The notes below the pieces were generated by a model. The model was given only the letters and a program-made list of their open reading frames with translations, was not told where the DNA came from and ran no database searches. The position numbers and the translations under genes were made by a program. Shown piece after piece: positions 10,871-23,200 of a DNA stretch of 64,000 nucleotides (position 1 is its first letter; every line of letters begins with the position of its first letter). The stretch is from Rhodamnia argentea (lineage: Eukaryota; Streptophyta; Magnoliopsida; Myrtales; Myrtaceae): contig NC_063154.1 of the NCBI RefSeq assembly GCF_020921035.1, positions 17,209,861-17,273,860 on the forward strand, in the 5' to 3' direction.

Positions 10871-12192
10871 ATGAAGACAGTTCATGCTCTTATTTGGAAT
10901 TTTCCTAGAAATAAACATATATCCGACTCCTTATTTTGTCTTTGTGGTGCATAACTTTTCAAGGTCAAACTTAAGAATCACCTCACCGCCCAAGAAAAGA
11001 AACAAATCTGATTCGGATAGGGGCATGCCAGATTTTGAACAAATCAAAATCATCCAAACAAATTCCATAATAAGAACTCGAGACAGTAATTTAACAACAT
11101 CGTGCAATTAGTTCTCGAGAATGGTGTTTTTAAAGAATGTTTATGTTCCATATAGGCAAGGTATTGACAAGAGTGTCACGGTCAGAAAATCGCACTCAAC
11201 ATAATCATCCAAGAAAGAATTCCCTTCAAGATAGGAGGACTAGCAATCCGACCGTAAAAGGGACGAAAAGGGTTGCTTCCAATTTCCACCAATCCCTTTC
11301 TCTTTTGGCTAAATTTCCTTGGGAGATAAGACTTGCTGAGTGATAAGTCGGACTCTTGTTGGGTCGTGGACGTCGACAAGGTATTTCAATGCCGACTTGC
11401 GGTTCATCGCGTCGCCCTGAGCATACTTTGTTTGGTGAACCGATCACGATACGTGCGCATTACCCCCGTTTCTTAATGCTCTTTGAGCTTACATCGCATC
11501 TTATATTTGGAACTCAACTTCCCACATTCGATTAAAACTTTTGAAGGAAGTATCGCACATCGCTTGCTTGTCTATATTGTTTCGATAAGCCTCGTAATCT
11601 CCTTTGTGCAAGGTTTTGATCGGACATTCTGGCATGTATCGGAACCGGGTTTCTTCCGGGTGTCCGGCTCCTGTGTCGTCCTCAATCTTGTTGGCACGTG
11701 AAAGAGGATGTTAAAGTATTCGGGTTAATAAAATAAAAAACTCCAAACTGATGTACATGTGATAAATTTACCCAAAACTATTTTTTAGACCACAAAAAAC
11801 CCAACATGTTACACCTGTGACAAATTTATCCAAATTACCTTTTTTATCACAAAAACCCCAAATCGGTATATCTATTATAAATTTACCCTAAACTATCTTT
11901 TGAGCACAAAAAATTTCAAACTAGTAGACATGTAATAAATTTTATACAATTTTTGGGTTTCGAATATGTTTTCTCAGTCATGGATTTTTTGTTTCACCAG
12001 TCGGTTACAGATATGTGTTTTTGGCTTTTGAAAAGCATGGGAGGGAGCGAAATGAGCAATTCCCACCCATGGCATTATCGCACAAACCAAAGAGAAATTA
12101 ATAAAGCGGGCCCCTCTCCAACCTGTGTCCGTCCTAGCCGTTGAACTTTTAAACTTTCCTTTTCCTTAACGTTCGAATTCTCACCTCTTGCT
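10871..12192. other. Intergenic; partial family C repeat at 11722-11945
   Basis: No supported gene. From 11722 to 11945 a unit of about 70 bases recurs three times ('aactgatgtacatgtgataaatttaccc', 'catgttacacctgtgacaaatttatcc', 'atcggtatatctattataaatttaccc' share a core GTGATAAATTTACCC). The same unit builds the larger inverted repeat at 50950-51501. Confidence 0.5.
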
Positions 12193-12200
12193 GTATATAT
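12193..12200 (+). promoter_or_regulatory. Candidate TATA box for the 12.27-kb gene
   Basis: TATATAT lies about 75 bases before the ATG at 12270, a plausible distance for a plant gene with a short leader. Position and motif only. Confidence 0.35.
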
Positions 12201-12269
12201 GTATTCATAAGTCTCCATTCCATTTGAACAAGAAAAAAATCCCAGCTCCATCAAATTCGAAAAAAGAAA

Positions 12270-12740
12270 ATGTCCGCCGCAAAGTCGAGAAGTTCTTGTT
12301 CGTTCCCGAATCTCCTGCTCTCTTGCTTCAACTTCCTTCTCTTCATCCTCTCCGCGGCATCTTTCGCCCCGGTGATCCTCCTCAGAACGCCCCCGACTTC
12401 GCTCGGCCTCGCCTTCCTCGTGATTTCGTCCATGTCGCTCGTCTCCTCTTTTGCCGGCTTCTTCTCCCAGCTCACCCGCTTCTGTTTCGTGACCCACGTC
12501 TCGATCCTCCTCGCCTCGCTGTCCGGTCTGGCGCTCGGGGTCCTGGCGCTGTTTGCCAAAGAAAGGTCGAGCCTTTCGCTGCTGAGGTCGCGGAGAGACC
12601 CGAAAGAGGCTAAGGTCCTGGTGAGGCTGGAGTGCGGGGTTCTGATGGCGATGTTTTTCCGACTTCGCACGGGTGGGAGCCATGGAGAGCAGTTTGTCTT
12701 CCTCTTCATGAATTATTTTTCCGCCGTCTGCGTCTGGTGA
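12270..12740 (+). CDS. Small plant multi-pass membrane protein, C terminus possibly altered
   Basis: This intronless ORF of 156 codons is clearly GC-richer than its surroundings. It starts MSAAKSRSSCSFPNLLLSC. Three hydrophobic segments are visible, at roughly residues 15-38, 45-65 and 72-95, followed by a basic loop with RRDPKEAKVLVRLECGVLM near residues 108-130. It resembles a conserved but uncharacterised family of small plant membrane proteins with four segments. There the ECGVLMAM stretch normally leads into the fourth segment and a charged tail; here it turns into FRLRTGGSHGEQ and a short unrelated end. That suggests a 3' truncation or rearrangement, or a missed intron. No function is assigned; localisation to an endomembrane or plasma membrane is inference. 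Confidence 0.55.
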   Translation: MSAAKSRSSCSFPNLLLSCFNFLLFILSAASFAPVILLRTPPTSLGLAFLVISSMSLVSSFAGFFSQLTRFCFVTHVSILLASLSGLALGVLALFAKERSSLSLLRSRRDPKEAKVLVRLECGVLMAMFFRLRTGGSHGEQFVFLFMNYFSAVCVW

Positions 12741-13870
12741 ATGGCAGGCCTTGCGCCTCCTTTTGGTCGCCGCTCCTGGGCCTCCCTCCGTTTGTCTCCT
12801 AGCTCTCTGCACCTGCCGAAGGCCAACTCAATCTTTTCGACTCTCTCTGTTTTGTTTTTATATCTCCAGAGAAATCCGAGGGGAAGCCCACCATCGACTG
12901 ATGAATTATGGCTCGCTGTACTGCTGCGCTCCAACGTGTGTTGAGTGCTGTGTTAGCCATCTAAAGTGCTGATGGATCGCTCTCACGCTGGACCCATCGT
13001 GGATTACCATCGTCTGCAATCATCTGCAGACGCTCGCGCTTAGGACTTTGAAGTGCAATAATTGATTCTTTCGTCGCGGTTGTACGATTTTTCTCTAAGG
13101 ACGCAATCCGTTCCGCGTGTCTCGTTCTCCAAAATGAGCGTTCTGAGCAACCGCACGATGTAATGTCAATTGGGATGGATCCTCGATCAATAGTTAACTT
13201 GGGTGTGGATCTAATTGGTGCTCGAACCATACATCTGCTGGGGGTGGTCTTGCCTTGATACGCTGATACAACTCACGATAGCACACATGAGCCAAGTATC
13301 CAAACAATATATTTGAGCTGATCAGTTTCAGATCCGGTCTGATCCCACCAGGAATCGGGAATCCAACCAGAAGGACCGGTTGGTCTTGGATTGGCCCATA
13401 CTGATCCGGTTCTCGAGCGGTCCTATGAAATTTGTGGAATTACTACTTCTCCCTCTCTACAAACATCATATAATTTGCCAAGTATAGTTGCTCATAACTC
13501 ATGAACCCTCTGTTTTACAGGTTTTATGTGGCGTAAGTTCTCCTTGCTTTGGAGTACTTGCGTTTGCATATGCTTTGGATCATTTATAGAGACCACAAGC
13601 CGAAGAATGTTTTAGTTAGGTATGCGGGCACATAATGTTTTAGGTTTAAATTTACATTTAACAATTCAATCCAGTTTGAGCGGTTCGGTTTTCTCTGAAA
13701 TTGAGAATCAGACTTGATTATTTTTGCTAGGATTATTTTTGCTAGAGTTTAGCACAGCATCCCTTTGTTCCGATGTGTTGTTTCAATGAAGTTGGCTGCG
13801 AGATTGGTTTTACCAGTACTGATGTAACGTGGAATATTAAGCTAATGCTTTCTCTTTCAAGCCATTTCAG
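12741..13870. other. Intergenic / upstream region of the xylanase gene
   Basis: No supported gene. The first exon of the xylanase (signal peptide) should lie here, but I could not find an ATG-led hydrophobic exon in the correct phase. Near 13310-13420 there are repeated GATCCGGT / ACCGG words. Confidence 0.4.
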
Positions 13871-16455
13871 GGCAAATCACACAAGCTGTCTTCAATGATT
13901 ATTACGATCCGTCGGCGACGACGCAGGCAAGATCGAATTTTGTTGAATGAATTAATTCTACTGATTTGTTGAAGCAGTACAAGTATTTGTTGCCTTGAAA
14001 GGAAATAGTTAAAGAGAGTTTCCAGGAACTACACTAAGGAGATAATGTGATCGGCGTCTTACGTGCTCGAATTATAGCAGTGTTTGGCAGAGCCTGGGAG
14101 TCTTATGTATGGAGGTGGGGTCATACTAAACCCAGAGTTCGTCCATGGCACTGACGGATGGACCGCGTTCGGGCAAGGAGCGATCGAAGTGCGCGTATTG
14201 CATACCAACAACAGGTTCATGGTGGCGCGCAACAGGAAACGCCCATCGGACAGTTTCTCTCAGAAAGTCCAACTCGAGGAGGGAACGTTCTATGCATTTT
14301 CCGGTAATTACCCACTCCGCTGTTTCTAGAGAGTGGTTACGCCAGAGTTGTTCATGTGAAGCCGACGACCATGTGATATGCGGGTTTGCCGTTCACACGT
14401 ATACAGGATATACTTGTATAGTTTTGTTCATTTGCAAAGAGTTTCCAATTGCAATATCGACAAATGCGAAAACATGACTGCCGACGAAGCTAGGATGATT
14501 TGTTACTGTTTTTAGCCATGTTCTACTAGCAGAATACTCATGCCGAAGAGGGGAATTTTTTCGCAGCTTGGGTACAAGTCAGTCAAGGAAGCGAGACGGT
14601 AGCGGTGGTGTTTCAAACTAGAGATGGCGAGTTTGTCCGTGGAGGCAGTGTGGTGGCCGAGCAGGGGTGCTGGTCTTTGCTAAAAGGAGGCATCGCCGCG
14701 AATTCTTCGAGCCCGGCTGATGTTCTTTTCGAGGTGACGGGCATTCAACTTTCGGTGACAATCTACTTCTGAGAGACAAGAATTCTAACTGAGTTAATGC
14801 TGGTCTAGTGTTTTCTTTTGTTCATCCAGATCATTGGAAAATTGGTAATTACTCTAGGCATGTGTTGATTCTGATTGTGTTGTGGCAGAGCAAGAATACC
14901 TCAACGGAGATATGGGTCGACAACGTTGCGTTGCAGCCGTTCTCGAAGGGGCAATGGAGGAATCACCAAGAAGAAAGCATAGAGAAGGTAACAGGAAAAG
15001 TTGTACCAAGTTAGTTTGGAAAACGTAAAGGACCGATGTGAGCTTCGATCTCACAGGTACGGAAGAGCAGAGTGAGGTTCCAGATAACTTATGCCGACAA
15101 ACGAGGACTTGGAGTCGGAGGAGCCAATGTTCTCATCAAACAAACCAAACCGGGCTTTCCGTTCGGGTGCGGCATGAACTTCCACATCCTCGAGAGCGCC
15201 GACTACCAGAACTGGTTTGCATCACGATTCAGATTCACCACTTTCACCAATGCAATGAAGTGGTACACCACAGAGGAGGAACAAGGCCAAGAGAACTATA
15301 CAGTAGCCGACGCGATGGTGAGATTCGCGCAAGGCAACAACATTTCGATCCGTGGTCACAATGTGTTCTGGGACAACCAAAAGTACCAGCCCGATTCGGT
15401 CAAGACCCTTTCGCCCGATGATCTGCGAAGAGCAGCAGAGAAGAGGATCAACTCGGTCGTCTCTAGATACGCAGGAGAACTGATTGCTTGGGATGTGGTC
15501 AATGAGAACCTGCACTTCAGCTTCTTCGAGGACAACCTCGGGAAAGACGCTTCCTCGATGTATTACTCAACGGCATACAAGCTCGACCCGACTCCTAGGA
15601 TGTTCTTGAACGAGTACAACACCATCGAGTACAGCGAGGACGAGAAGGCGAGCCCGGGGAACTACAAGAAGAGGCTAGAGGAGATATTTTCATACCCGGG
15701 GAACGAAGATATACCGGCAGGAATAGGAGTGCAAGGCCATTTTGGCCCTGGCCAGCCGAACTTGGCTTACATGAGATCAAGCCTAGACATTCTTGCCACA
15801 ACTGGTGTGCCCATTTGGCTCACAGAAGTGTCTGTGGATCCAGGAGTTAACCAGGTAGCGATGTATCTTATGAAAATGGTGATCATGCCCTGGGCAGCTC
15901 TCCGGGGTCCGGTAGGCCCAAAAGGCGAAATGGGCAGGGCCGGGTGGGCAATTGTCTTTCTGCGGCCGGCCCGCTCACCTTGGCCCATTCAAAATCGATC
16001 TCATACTGCACATTTCGATAATTTTTCAACAAGAGGAGCAGAAACATCACTTAAACAGGTTCCTGGCATTGCAGGCACAGTACTTGGAGGAGGTGCTCAG
16101 GGAGGCTTATTCCCATCCCGGCGTGGAAGGGATCATAATGTTCGCCGGCCCTGCGTACGCCGGCTTCAATAACACCATGCTCGCGGACATGAACTTCAAC
16201 AACACGCCAACAGGGGACATTGTGGACAAGCTGATCCAGGAGTGGAAATCCGAAGACCTGGAGGCTTGCGCCGACGACGGAGGGTTCTTCAGTGCTACAT
16301 TGCTTCATGGAGAATACGAGATCACCATAACCGATCCGGTCACTAACTCCTCTTCCACTTCAACATTTGAAGTGACCAAAGATGGCTCCAACATAATTTC
16401 CCTTCCTCATGTGGAGTCAATAGTCAAAGCCACAAGGCAGCTCCTATGGAACTAA
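13871..16455 (+). CDS. CBM22-GH10 endo-1,4-beta-xylanase-like protein (5' end unresolved)
   Basis: Likely cleaves or remodels xylan in the cell wall. Exons: 13871-13926 (QITQAVFNDYYDPSATTQ), 14081-14303, 14567-14733, 14889-14987, 15057-15854 and 16075-16455; from 14081 they sum to 1668 nt in one open frame. The first three carry a CBM22-like carbohydrate-binding module (GWTAFGQGAIEV, SDSFSQKVQLEEG, GGSVVAEQGCWSLLKGG). The GH10 barrel follows, with FGCGMNFHIL, RGHNVFWD, the acid/base Glu in WDVVNENLHF (codon 15504-15506) and the nucleophile Glu in IWLTEVS (15825-15827). Both catalytic residues are intact. The first intron shown (13927-14080) has a GC donor in the consensus CAG|GCAAG. The layout is that of Arabidopsis XYN4/XYN5-type proteins. 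The signal-peptide exon was not found, so either it lies upstream in an unrecognised exon or the gene is 5'-truncated. Confidence 0.88.
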
Positions 16456-16495
16456 GGATAGTGTCTATTTGTGGATTCATACTTGCTGATCAAGA

Positions 16496-16510
16496 TTATT
16501 ATTATTATTT
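16496..16510. repeat. (ATT)n microsatellite
   Basis: Short ATT repeat in the presumed 3' UTR of the xylanase gene. Confidence 0.6.
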
Positions 16511-17237
16511 TACTGTGCTAATCAAGATTAATTAAAGAGGATGAAAATCGAAGGCCCCAAAGATGCCAAGTATTATTTGTATGAGAGATGCATTCCATGT
16601 AATTATGACCCAAAAGATCATGTCGATACCAATTTAATAATATTTGGTCATTTTTTGGCGCTACAGCAGTGAATATCGCGTCCGTATGTGCATACCAATC
16701 AGCCATTAATGATACCAATCGATATAACAAGCTAATCAGTCGATAAACTTTATGCTTTGGGATGACAATAACGTGTGATACTCTGTCGCCCTCGGTAGCG
16801 TAGATAGGTATTGTTAACCGTTGATCACGAGAATGGATGTCCAGATCAATATGCCCGTTTTAGATTGCAAGATTTCGAAAATACTCGGTATCACGTAAAA
16901 ATTCGATTTCGAAAACAGAGAAAATGTTAAAACTTTTTTTTTTTTGGGTACTTTTACTCTTAAATATTTATTAAACTCTAACCACTTAAAAAACTATTGA
17001 TTGGCATTTAAAATCAATAAAAAAATTAAGTAAAGGTAAAAATTTAATTTAATTTTCGATAGGAATTTCCTCACAAAAAAAAAAAAAAAAAAAAAGACTT
17101 AACGCGATTCGGCTCGCACGAAATTGGCGCGCCATTTCTGCGCAGCTTGTCTCGTACGCCTTCTCTCCGTCGTCGCTCAGGGTTTTCCGAAGGAGGAGGA
17201 GGCCAGTTTTGCTTCTGCTGAGTGAAGTCGCGGAGAG
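16511..17237. other. Intergenic, POLK promoter side
   Basis: AT-rich spacer with an A22-type homopolymer at about 17077-17096. The GC-rich stretch just before 17238 is probably the POLK 5' leader. No other gene seen. Confidence 0.45.
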
Positions 17238-20200
17238 ATGCCGATGGCGGACAAGAAGAGCGAGAGCGCGTCGAGCGACGGTGCTCGTCCATGGCAGTCC
17301 TACCACACCGTCTTCACCAACGCCAAAGCCGGTCAGTGCGCCCGCCGCTCAAACTCAGTCCCCGTTCGGTGAAAATCGCGCATTTTTTTTTTTTTTGAAT
17401 TCGACAACACGGGTTCTCGTGATTCCTTTTTGGGAACTCGTTCGTGACTCAACTGTAGAGAATCGGTGAAAGTGGATGCGGTTTTCGGATATCTGCTGTG
17501 CGCGATGCGTCCGAAGCGGTGCTTTTAGCAAATTTGGACACGGTTTGATGCTGCGATTTTTTTTTTTTATAGGCATGGAGGGGGTGGATAAGGAGAAGGT
17601 GCAAAGGGTTGTGTACGAGATGAGCAAAGGGTCCAAGTATTTCGAGAACGAGGAGCGCAAGGAGGCATTCATAAGGCAGAAGATAGAGAGGATGCGCGCT
17701 CGGAGCGCGAAGCTCACCGCTGGGCATTTGTCTCAATATCAGACGGTATTGCAAAATTTTAAGTCTTGCAGAGTAGTGGATTTGTTTTTTGAGGTGTGCC
17801 GTGATGATATTACTCTTTATAACAATTCACCCAACAACAATCTCTCCTATATAGATGACGATTTGCACAATTCCACCTGGAAAAACAAAGTCTAAAGTCC
17901 CCAAAAACAATCTGCGGAACTTCAAACCGCTGTGTGTGGCTTCTGTACGGTTACATTTTTCGAGAAAGGATTGATGGGGGATTCTGAAATTCTGCCATTT
18001 TTTACTGTCATACGAAATAGCCACTTACTACTTTTACTTCCTTCAAACTGGTCTCTTGGTGTGAGGGTCTCTACATAACTTAAACTAAGCCACTGAAAGA
18101 AAAGCATGACACTTTCTAAGTTATTGTCGTTGAAAATACATTTTTATCAAATGTGACTCATGCCCAAGCAGGACAAGGCCATCAATTAGTTTGTAAGTCA
18201 ATGAACCTCAAGTTTTCAGATCAGTTCTTTGTTTGTAACATTCATTAATATGCTGTGTCAGAAAATTTGAAGAATGTGTGTCCTCTTGTTCATGTTTTAA
18301 TCCGCAGTCCAACCATTATTCAGGTGGCTGACAAAAGAATCCTAGAACTGGAAGCTACACGAGACCTTTCAAAGGTTTGGCTGCATGTAGATATGGATGC
18401 TTTTTATGCAGCTGTCGAAACGTTATGCGATTCTTCTTTAAAAGGGAGACCAATGGCAGTTGGCGGCATGTCTATGATCTCAACTGCTAACTATGAGGTT
18501 TGGTTTACTTCGCCGATTTGTTTGTTGGATGTCTTCAATTAAATTGGTTTGGTCCTTCTCATCTTCTTGTAATTTTGAACATTCAATACTTAGATGGAAA
18601 TAAATTTTGAAGAGAATCGATGTCCAATTATATCTTCCTTTATTATTCATTGATACAAGCTTCCCAATGTTGTAGGCAAGGCGATTTGGCGTTCGTGCAG
18701 CAATGCCTGGTTTTATTGCACGTAAACTATGTCCGGAGTTGATTTTTGTTCCAGTAGATTTTGAAAAGTATACTTATTACAGTGATCTAACTCGAAAAGG
18801 TCAGGCCCTTACATATATAACTGTTTATATTGGCAGATTGTCTATCGTTTAGTATGTAATTCGAGAACCTATGTATCTTCTACTAGTGTTCCAGACGTAT
18901 GATCCCAACTTTATTGCCTCCAGTTTGGATGAAGCTTACCTTGATATAACTGAGGTCTGCAAGGAAAGAGGTGTCTCTGGTGGAGAAGTAGGCCATTCAT
19001 GTATTCACTGAATTGTAGACTGTCCATTTACTAGTTTAGTCATCTGATTTTGTCACCTTTATACTGAAGGTTGCTGAAGAACTTAGAAATGCTGTGTTTG
19101 GGGAGACTGGCCTTACTTGTAGTGCTGGAGTTGCTGCAAACTGCTTGCTTGCTAAGGTATGGGAAGTTTTCTAGAAGTATCTGCAACTTTAATATCTTCT
19201 CAGGTATGATTAAGTTGCCTAGCATAAACATTTTACCGTTTCTTGTTTGAAAGAATTGTTTGATTTATTTATTTTATTCCTGTTATATTAAGGTACTTGA
19301 TCAAACAAAATTACAAAATATTGGTAAAGATTTATGTCATGTGACTAATTGTTGTAACATATAAGCTTCGTCACTATATTATTAGCCTATTAGGCTGGAC
19401 CTTTGTTTGCTGGAGGTCCAATCAAAATATATATTTATGAGTTTTCGAAGTGTTTTTTCCCTGGAAAGAAGGAAAGACAGTCGCTCCTCCGGATGTGATC
19501 GTGTGTTACATTAGTGTGGAACTTCTCCTCTCTGGTTTTGTGGAGAAAGTGAGTGATTTACTATAGCCACTTTGGTTTTAGAATGGGTGTCCAACTTTCT
19601 AAAAATCAGGAGCACCTTGAAGGAAAAACCACAGGAAGTTGACTACTCTTCTAGACTTCATTTCTCGAGGAATTAAGCGGTCTTTCTATTTTCATTGTGG
19701 TATTTGACATCTATAGCTTTCAGGAAATATGTTCCATTCAATGAAATAGGATAATGTAGCTGTTGCCCCTTTTTGCCCTTATGCCATCATTTAATAGGGG
19801 ATACATCATCTCGCCTTATAGTTATGCACTGATTTGATTAGGTTAAATGTTGTAGGTACTTAAATAAATAATGACAAACTAAGCAATCAGATGCTCCAGT
19901 AAGAAGGGACACTTTTGAGACAGAGAATTAGCTTAACAGCGTTGGGGGAAGACCCTAAAAGACATGGAATGAGATGATAAAAGAAAGATATAGAGCACTT
20001 TGACCTTTTAGATGTGTTGATACAGAATCAAGTCCAGTGGGATAAGTGATTCGTACAGCTGACCGCACTTACTGGGAGTTGGCTTAGTTTGTTGTTGTAG
20101 TGGTTTTACTCATTAATTGCTAAATTCACAATGAAGTTTACGAAATTATGATCCCACAATTTCAAGGACTGTTAAGCTATATATTTATGCCAATTATGTT

Positions 20201-23200
20201 ATGGCTCCCAATGCATCAAAGTTTGAGCAGTCTAAAATTATAAAGAAGGAAAGGATAATAGAAGTTTAGGTGTTATGTTGACAAACTATGTGCTGATCTC
20301 TTATCCTTGCTCATCTATTTTTAGTTTTCACCTTTTCTTTCTCCTTCTGGCCATTTTTCTTGCTATTGAAGATTCAAGGGAACCTTTTTCACCATTTCTG
20401 CTTAGGTTTGCTCTGATATAAACAAACCAAATGGACAGTTTGTCTTGCCTAATGACCGGCTGGCTGTCATGACATTTATCTCCTCACTTCCTATCCGAAA
20501 GGTGCACCTTATTTCTTTTCTGGTTTGCCACTGGAATTTCCATTATTACATCTGAACTTAGCTAGACACCGTTGTGCCAATCTTTGCGTTTGTGGTAGTC
20601 TTGATGCGATATTTTTAACCATTTACAGATTGGGGGCATTGGAAAGGTTACTGAACGTATCTTAACAGATGTTTTTGGTATTAGTACCTGTGAGGAGATG
20701 CTGCGAAAGGGAGGGTACCTTTGTTCTCTTTTTTCCCGCTCCACAGCTGGTACCATCTTGGTGCTTTTCTTTTTTCTTATTTCCCTAACCTGTGATACAA
20801 TAATGCTTTTTTCTGATTTACACTTTTTGTTTTACTGCATCTTTGTTTATCATATAGCTTTGCTGATTTCTGATTGTTTGCATTCTGATAGTAAGACATA
20901 TTCAAGTTTTATGTACTGCATCAGGTGTGAATTGTTAAATCTATAGGAGTGGTGGAGTTGGTCTTTCTTGTGCCAGACGGCTCTCTGGTTTATGGATATT
21001 AGGCTGGGGAACTGTATGATTAAAATTTGGCACTGTTAATGGTCAATTCCAGTTGTTACTTAGATAACACCTTTCTACACTAAAACCTCTACACTTATAT
21101 TTATTACCATCATCTTTCAGTAGTACCTTCTTTTTTTTCTTGATGATGTAGGATGGCTTTAGTTCCGTATTTTCCGTCGAGTGTTGCTCTCTGATTTGCT
21201 TCTCTTCAACTTAAGTGTCCCTTCTATGAATTTGCTATGCCTTATTTCTGTGATTATTTTGTAATGTGCCTTTTGATATCGACGATTTGCGAGTCTTGCA
21301 GACTTTTTTCTCTCTGTGGGGCTGGGTCTTGGGGAGACAGATCCTCCACAAATGAGGCTGCGAAAGAGTATCAGTAACGAGCGAACATTTCCAGCTACAG
21401 ACAGTGAGGCTTTGCTGTATCAAAAGTTAGGTTGGGTGTTTTCTTCACCTATCTATTTTCTGTATTTTCTTTTCTCCATTTGAGAATGAATATGCTAGTA
21501 ATGGTTCTATGAAGAGTGCTCACCAATGGGCTACCCTGAGCATCTTAAAGCTATCTTTCGACTTCCTTTTTGTTTCATACTCTCTTCCTTCATTTTTCAC
21601 TCATCTAATTTAGAAGAATGGAAAATAGACTGATTTGTGCGGATTAAGTAAAAGCCCGACTCCTTTGGGTTTGAGCCTTACTGCTCCTCTTCCTGAACTT
21701 ACCTTGCAAAGGGAAAATAAAGCTCATGCCTTCAATGACGTCTTGAAGTTCATTCTAGCTTGGCCAACACGGCCTCATAATCCACTCAAACACGCTTAAT
21801 CTAAGATCGGCGCTCTGCATGGGCATACTTTAACTGTACATCTTTCAACAATCTCCTCACATGGGCTTGGTTGAAGATTCTGATGCCTAAACCAACCACC
21901 CTTGACCCCTCCTGGATTGGAGCAGCTGGTGCTACATTATCTGCACTCACCATTATCTTCCTATCAAAATCTGTTAAATATATGTCAGTTTTTTGCTTGT
22001 GGTTTAAGGGATAGGAATTGGAGACAGAATTTTTTAGACTTGAATAAGTGTTTGTCATTGATTTGAGCATACCTCTATCAGAAAGAGCAAGGCCTTCTCC
22101 AAACCGCTTGTTAAATTAACTACCCCTTAAGAATACCTTCTGAGGAGCTGAAGGATAATCCTCTGACAATCCTTGGAGCAAGCAAGTAGATTTATCCAGA
22201 TAATTTTCTTTTCTTAACCGATCTATTGAGCCTCTGGATTTTTGTTAATGAAATTTATGGAGCCATCTGATTTGTTACATCTAGCGTTAAAATAGTTAAG
22301 TAGGATATTATATTAGTGCTGTCAATTGCTAATTCTTATTAGGTTCACTTTTACAGATGAACTTGCAGAGCTACTTTCTAGTGATATGCAAAAGGAAGGT
22401 CTTCATGGTCGGACATTAACTCTTAAACTGAAGACTTCATCTTTTGAGGTACTTTCTGCGCATGACTGGCTTTTCTTTTTCTCAATGGTCATGTATGTTA
22501 GAACTCCAACCTAAAAGCTTAAACTATTAGATGGAGGGAGATTTTTCTGAATACAAGCCATTGTAAACCCCTTATTCAAGTAACGTGGGATACTTGCAAC
22601 ACCACACTATGAATTTCCCAGACAGAAAATCTATCTTGAATAGTCACTATGACTGATAGATGATATTTCAGTGCTGTTGACTTTCTCAGAATGTGATATT
22701 TTTTGTCTATGTTCGTACTCATTGAACCCTTCTTTCGCTCACAATGTGCTTAACTTTTATTCTCTTTGTGCTGCTTTATTCTCTGCAAAATGTCTATAGG
22801 TTCGAACCAGAGCCTTAACTCTGCAGAAATACATATCCTCAAGGGATGACATCTATAATTATGCATCAAAGCTTCTGAAGGCTGAACTTCCCATATCTTT
22901 AAGACTGATAGGTATGTTAACTATGTTGATCGTTGTCCTTTAAAGTACTCAAAAGTCTGAGCATGAGTTTGTTTTAGTGGATCTGTCTCTGTTTTCATAA
23001 GATTAAGGCATTATTCGATCGAACTGAAAATTATAGATTCCGGTATTTAATTATTGAGGACCATAATTTCTGATAATCAAACAGAACTCGGTATATTTTC
23101 ATCTTTGTAAGAACTCTGTATATTTTCATCTTTGTAAGCGCTGAAGTTACCAGTAATATTCAGTAGGTGTCAACCTTTTCAGGACTAAGGGTGTCTCAGT

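Noticed and set aside
12075..12812. Long minus-strand ORFs (245 and 152 codons) opposite the small membrane-protein gene
   Set aside because: They are antisense shadows of a GC-rich coding region, rich in R/E/G from CT-rich codons, with no domain; the plus-strand frame has clear membrane segments.
18498..18675. Read-through of POLK exon 3 into its intron (95-codon ORF)
   Set aside because: The GT donor at 18498 and the in-phase next exon show it is intron; the extension is not coding.
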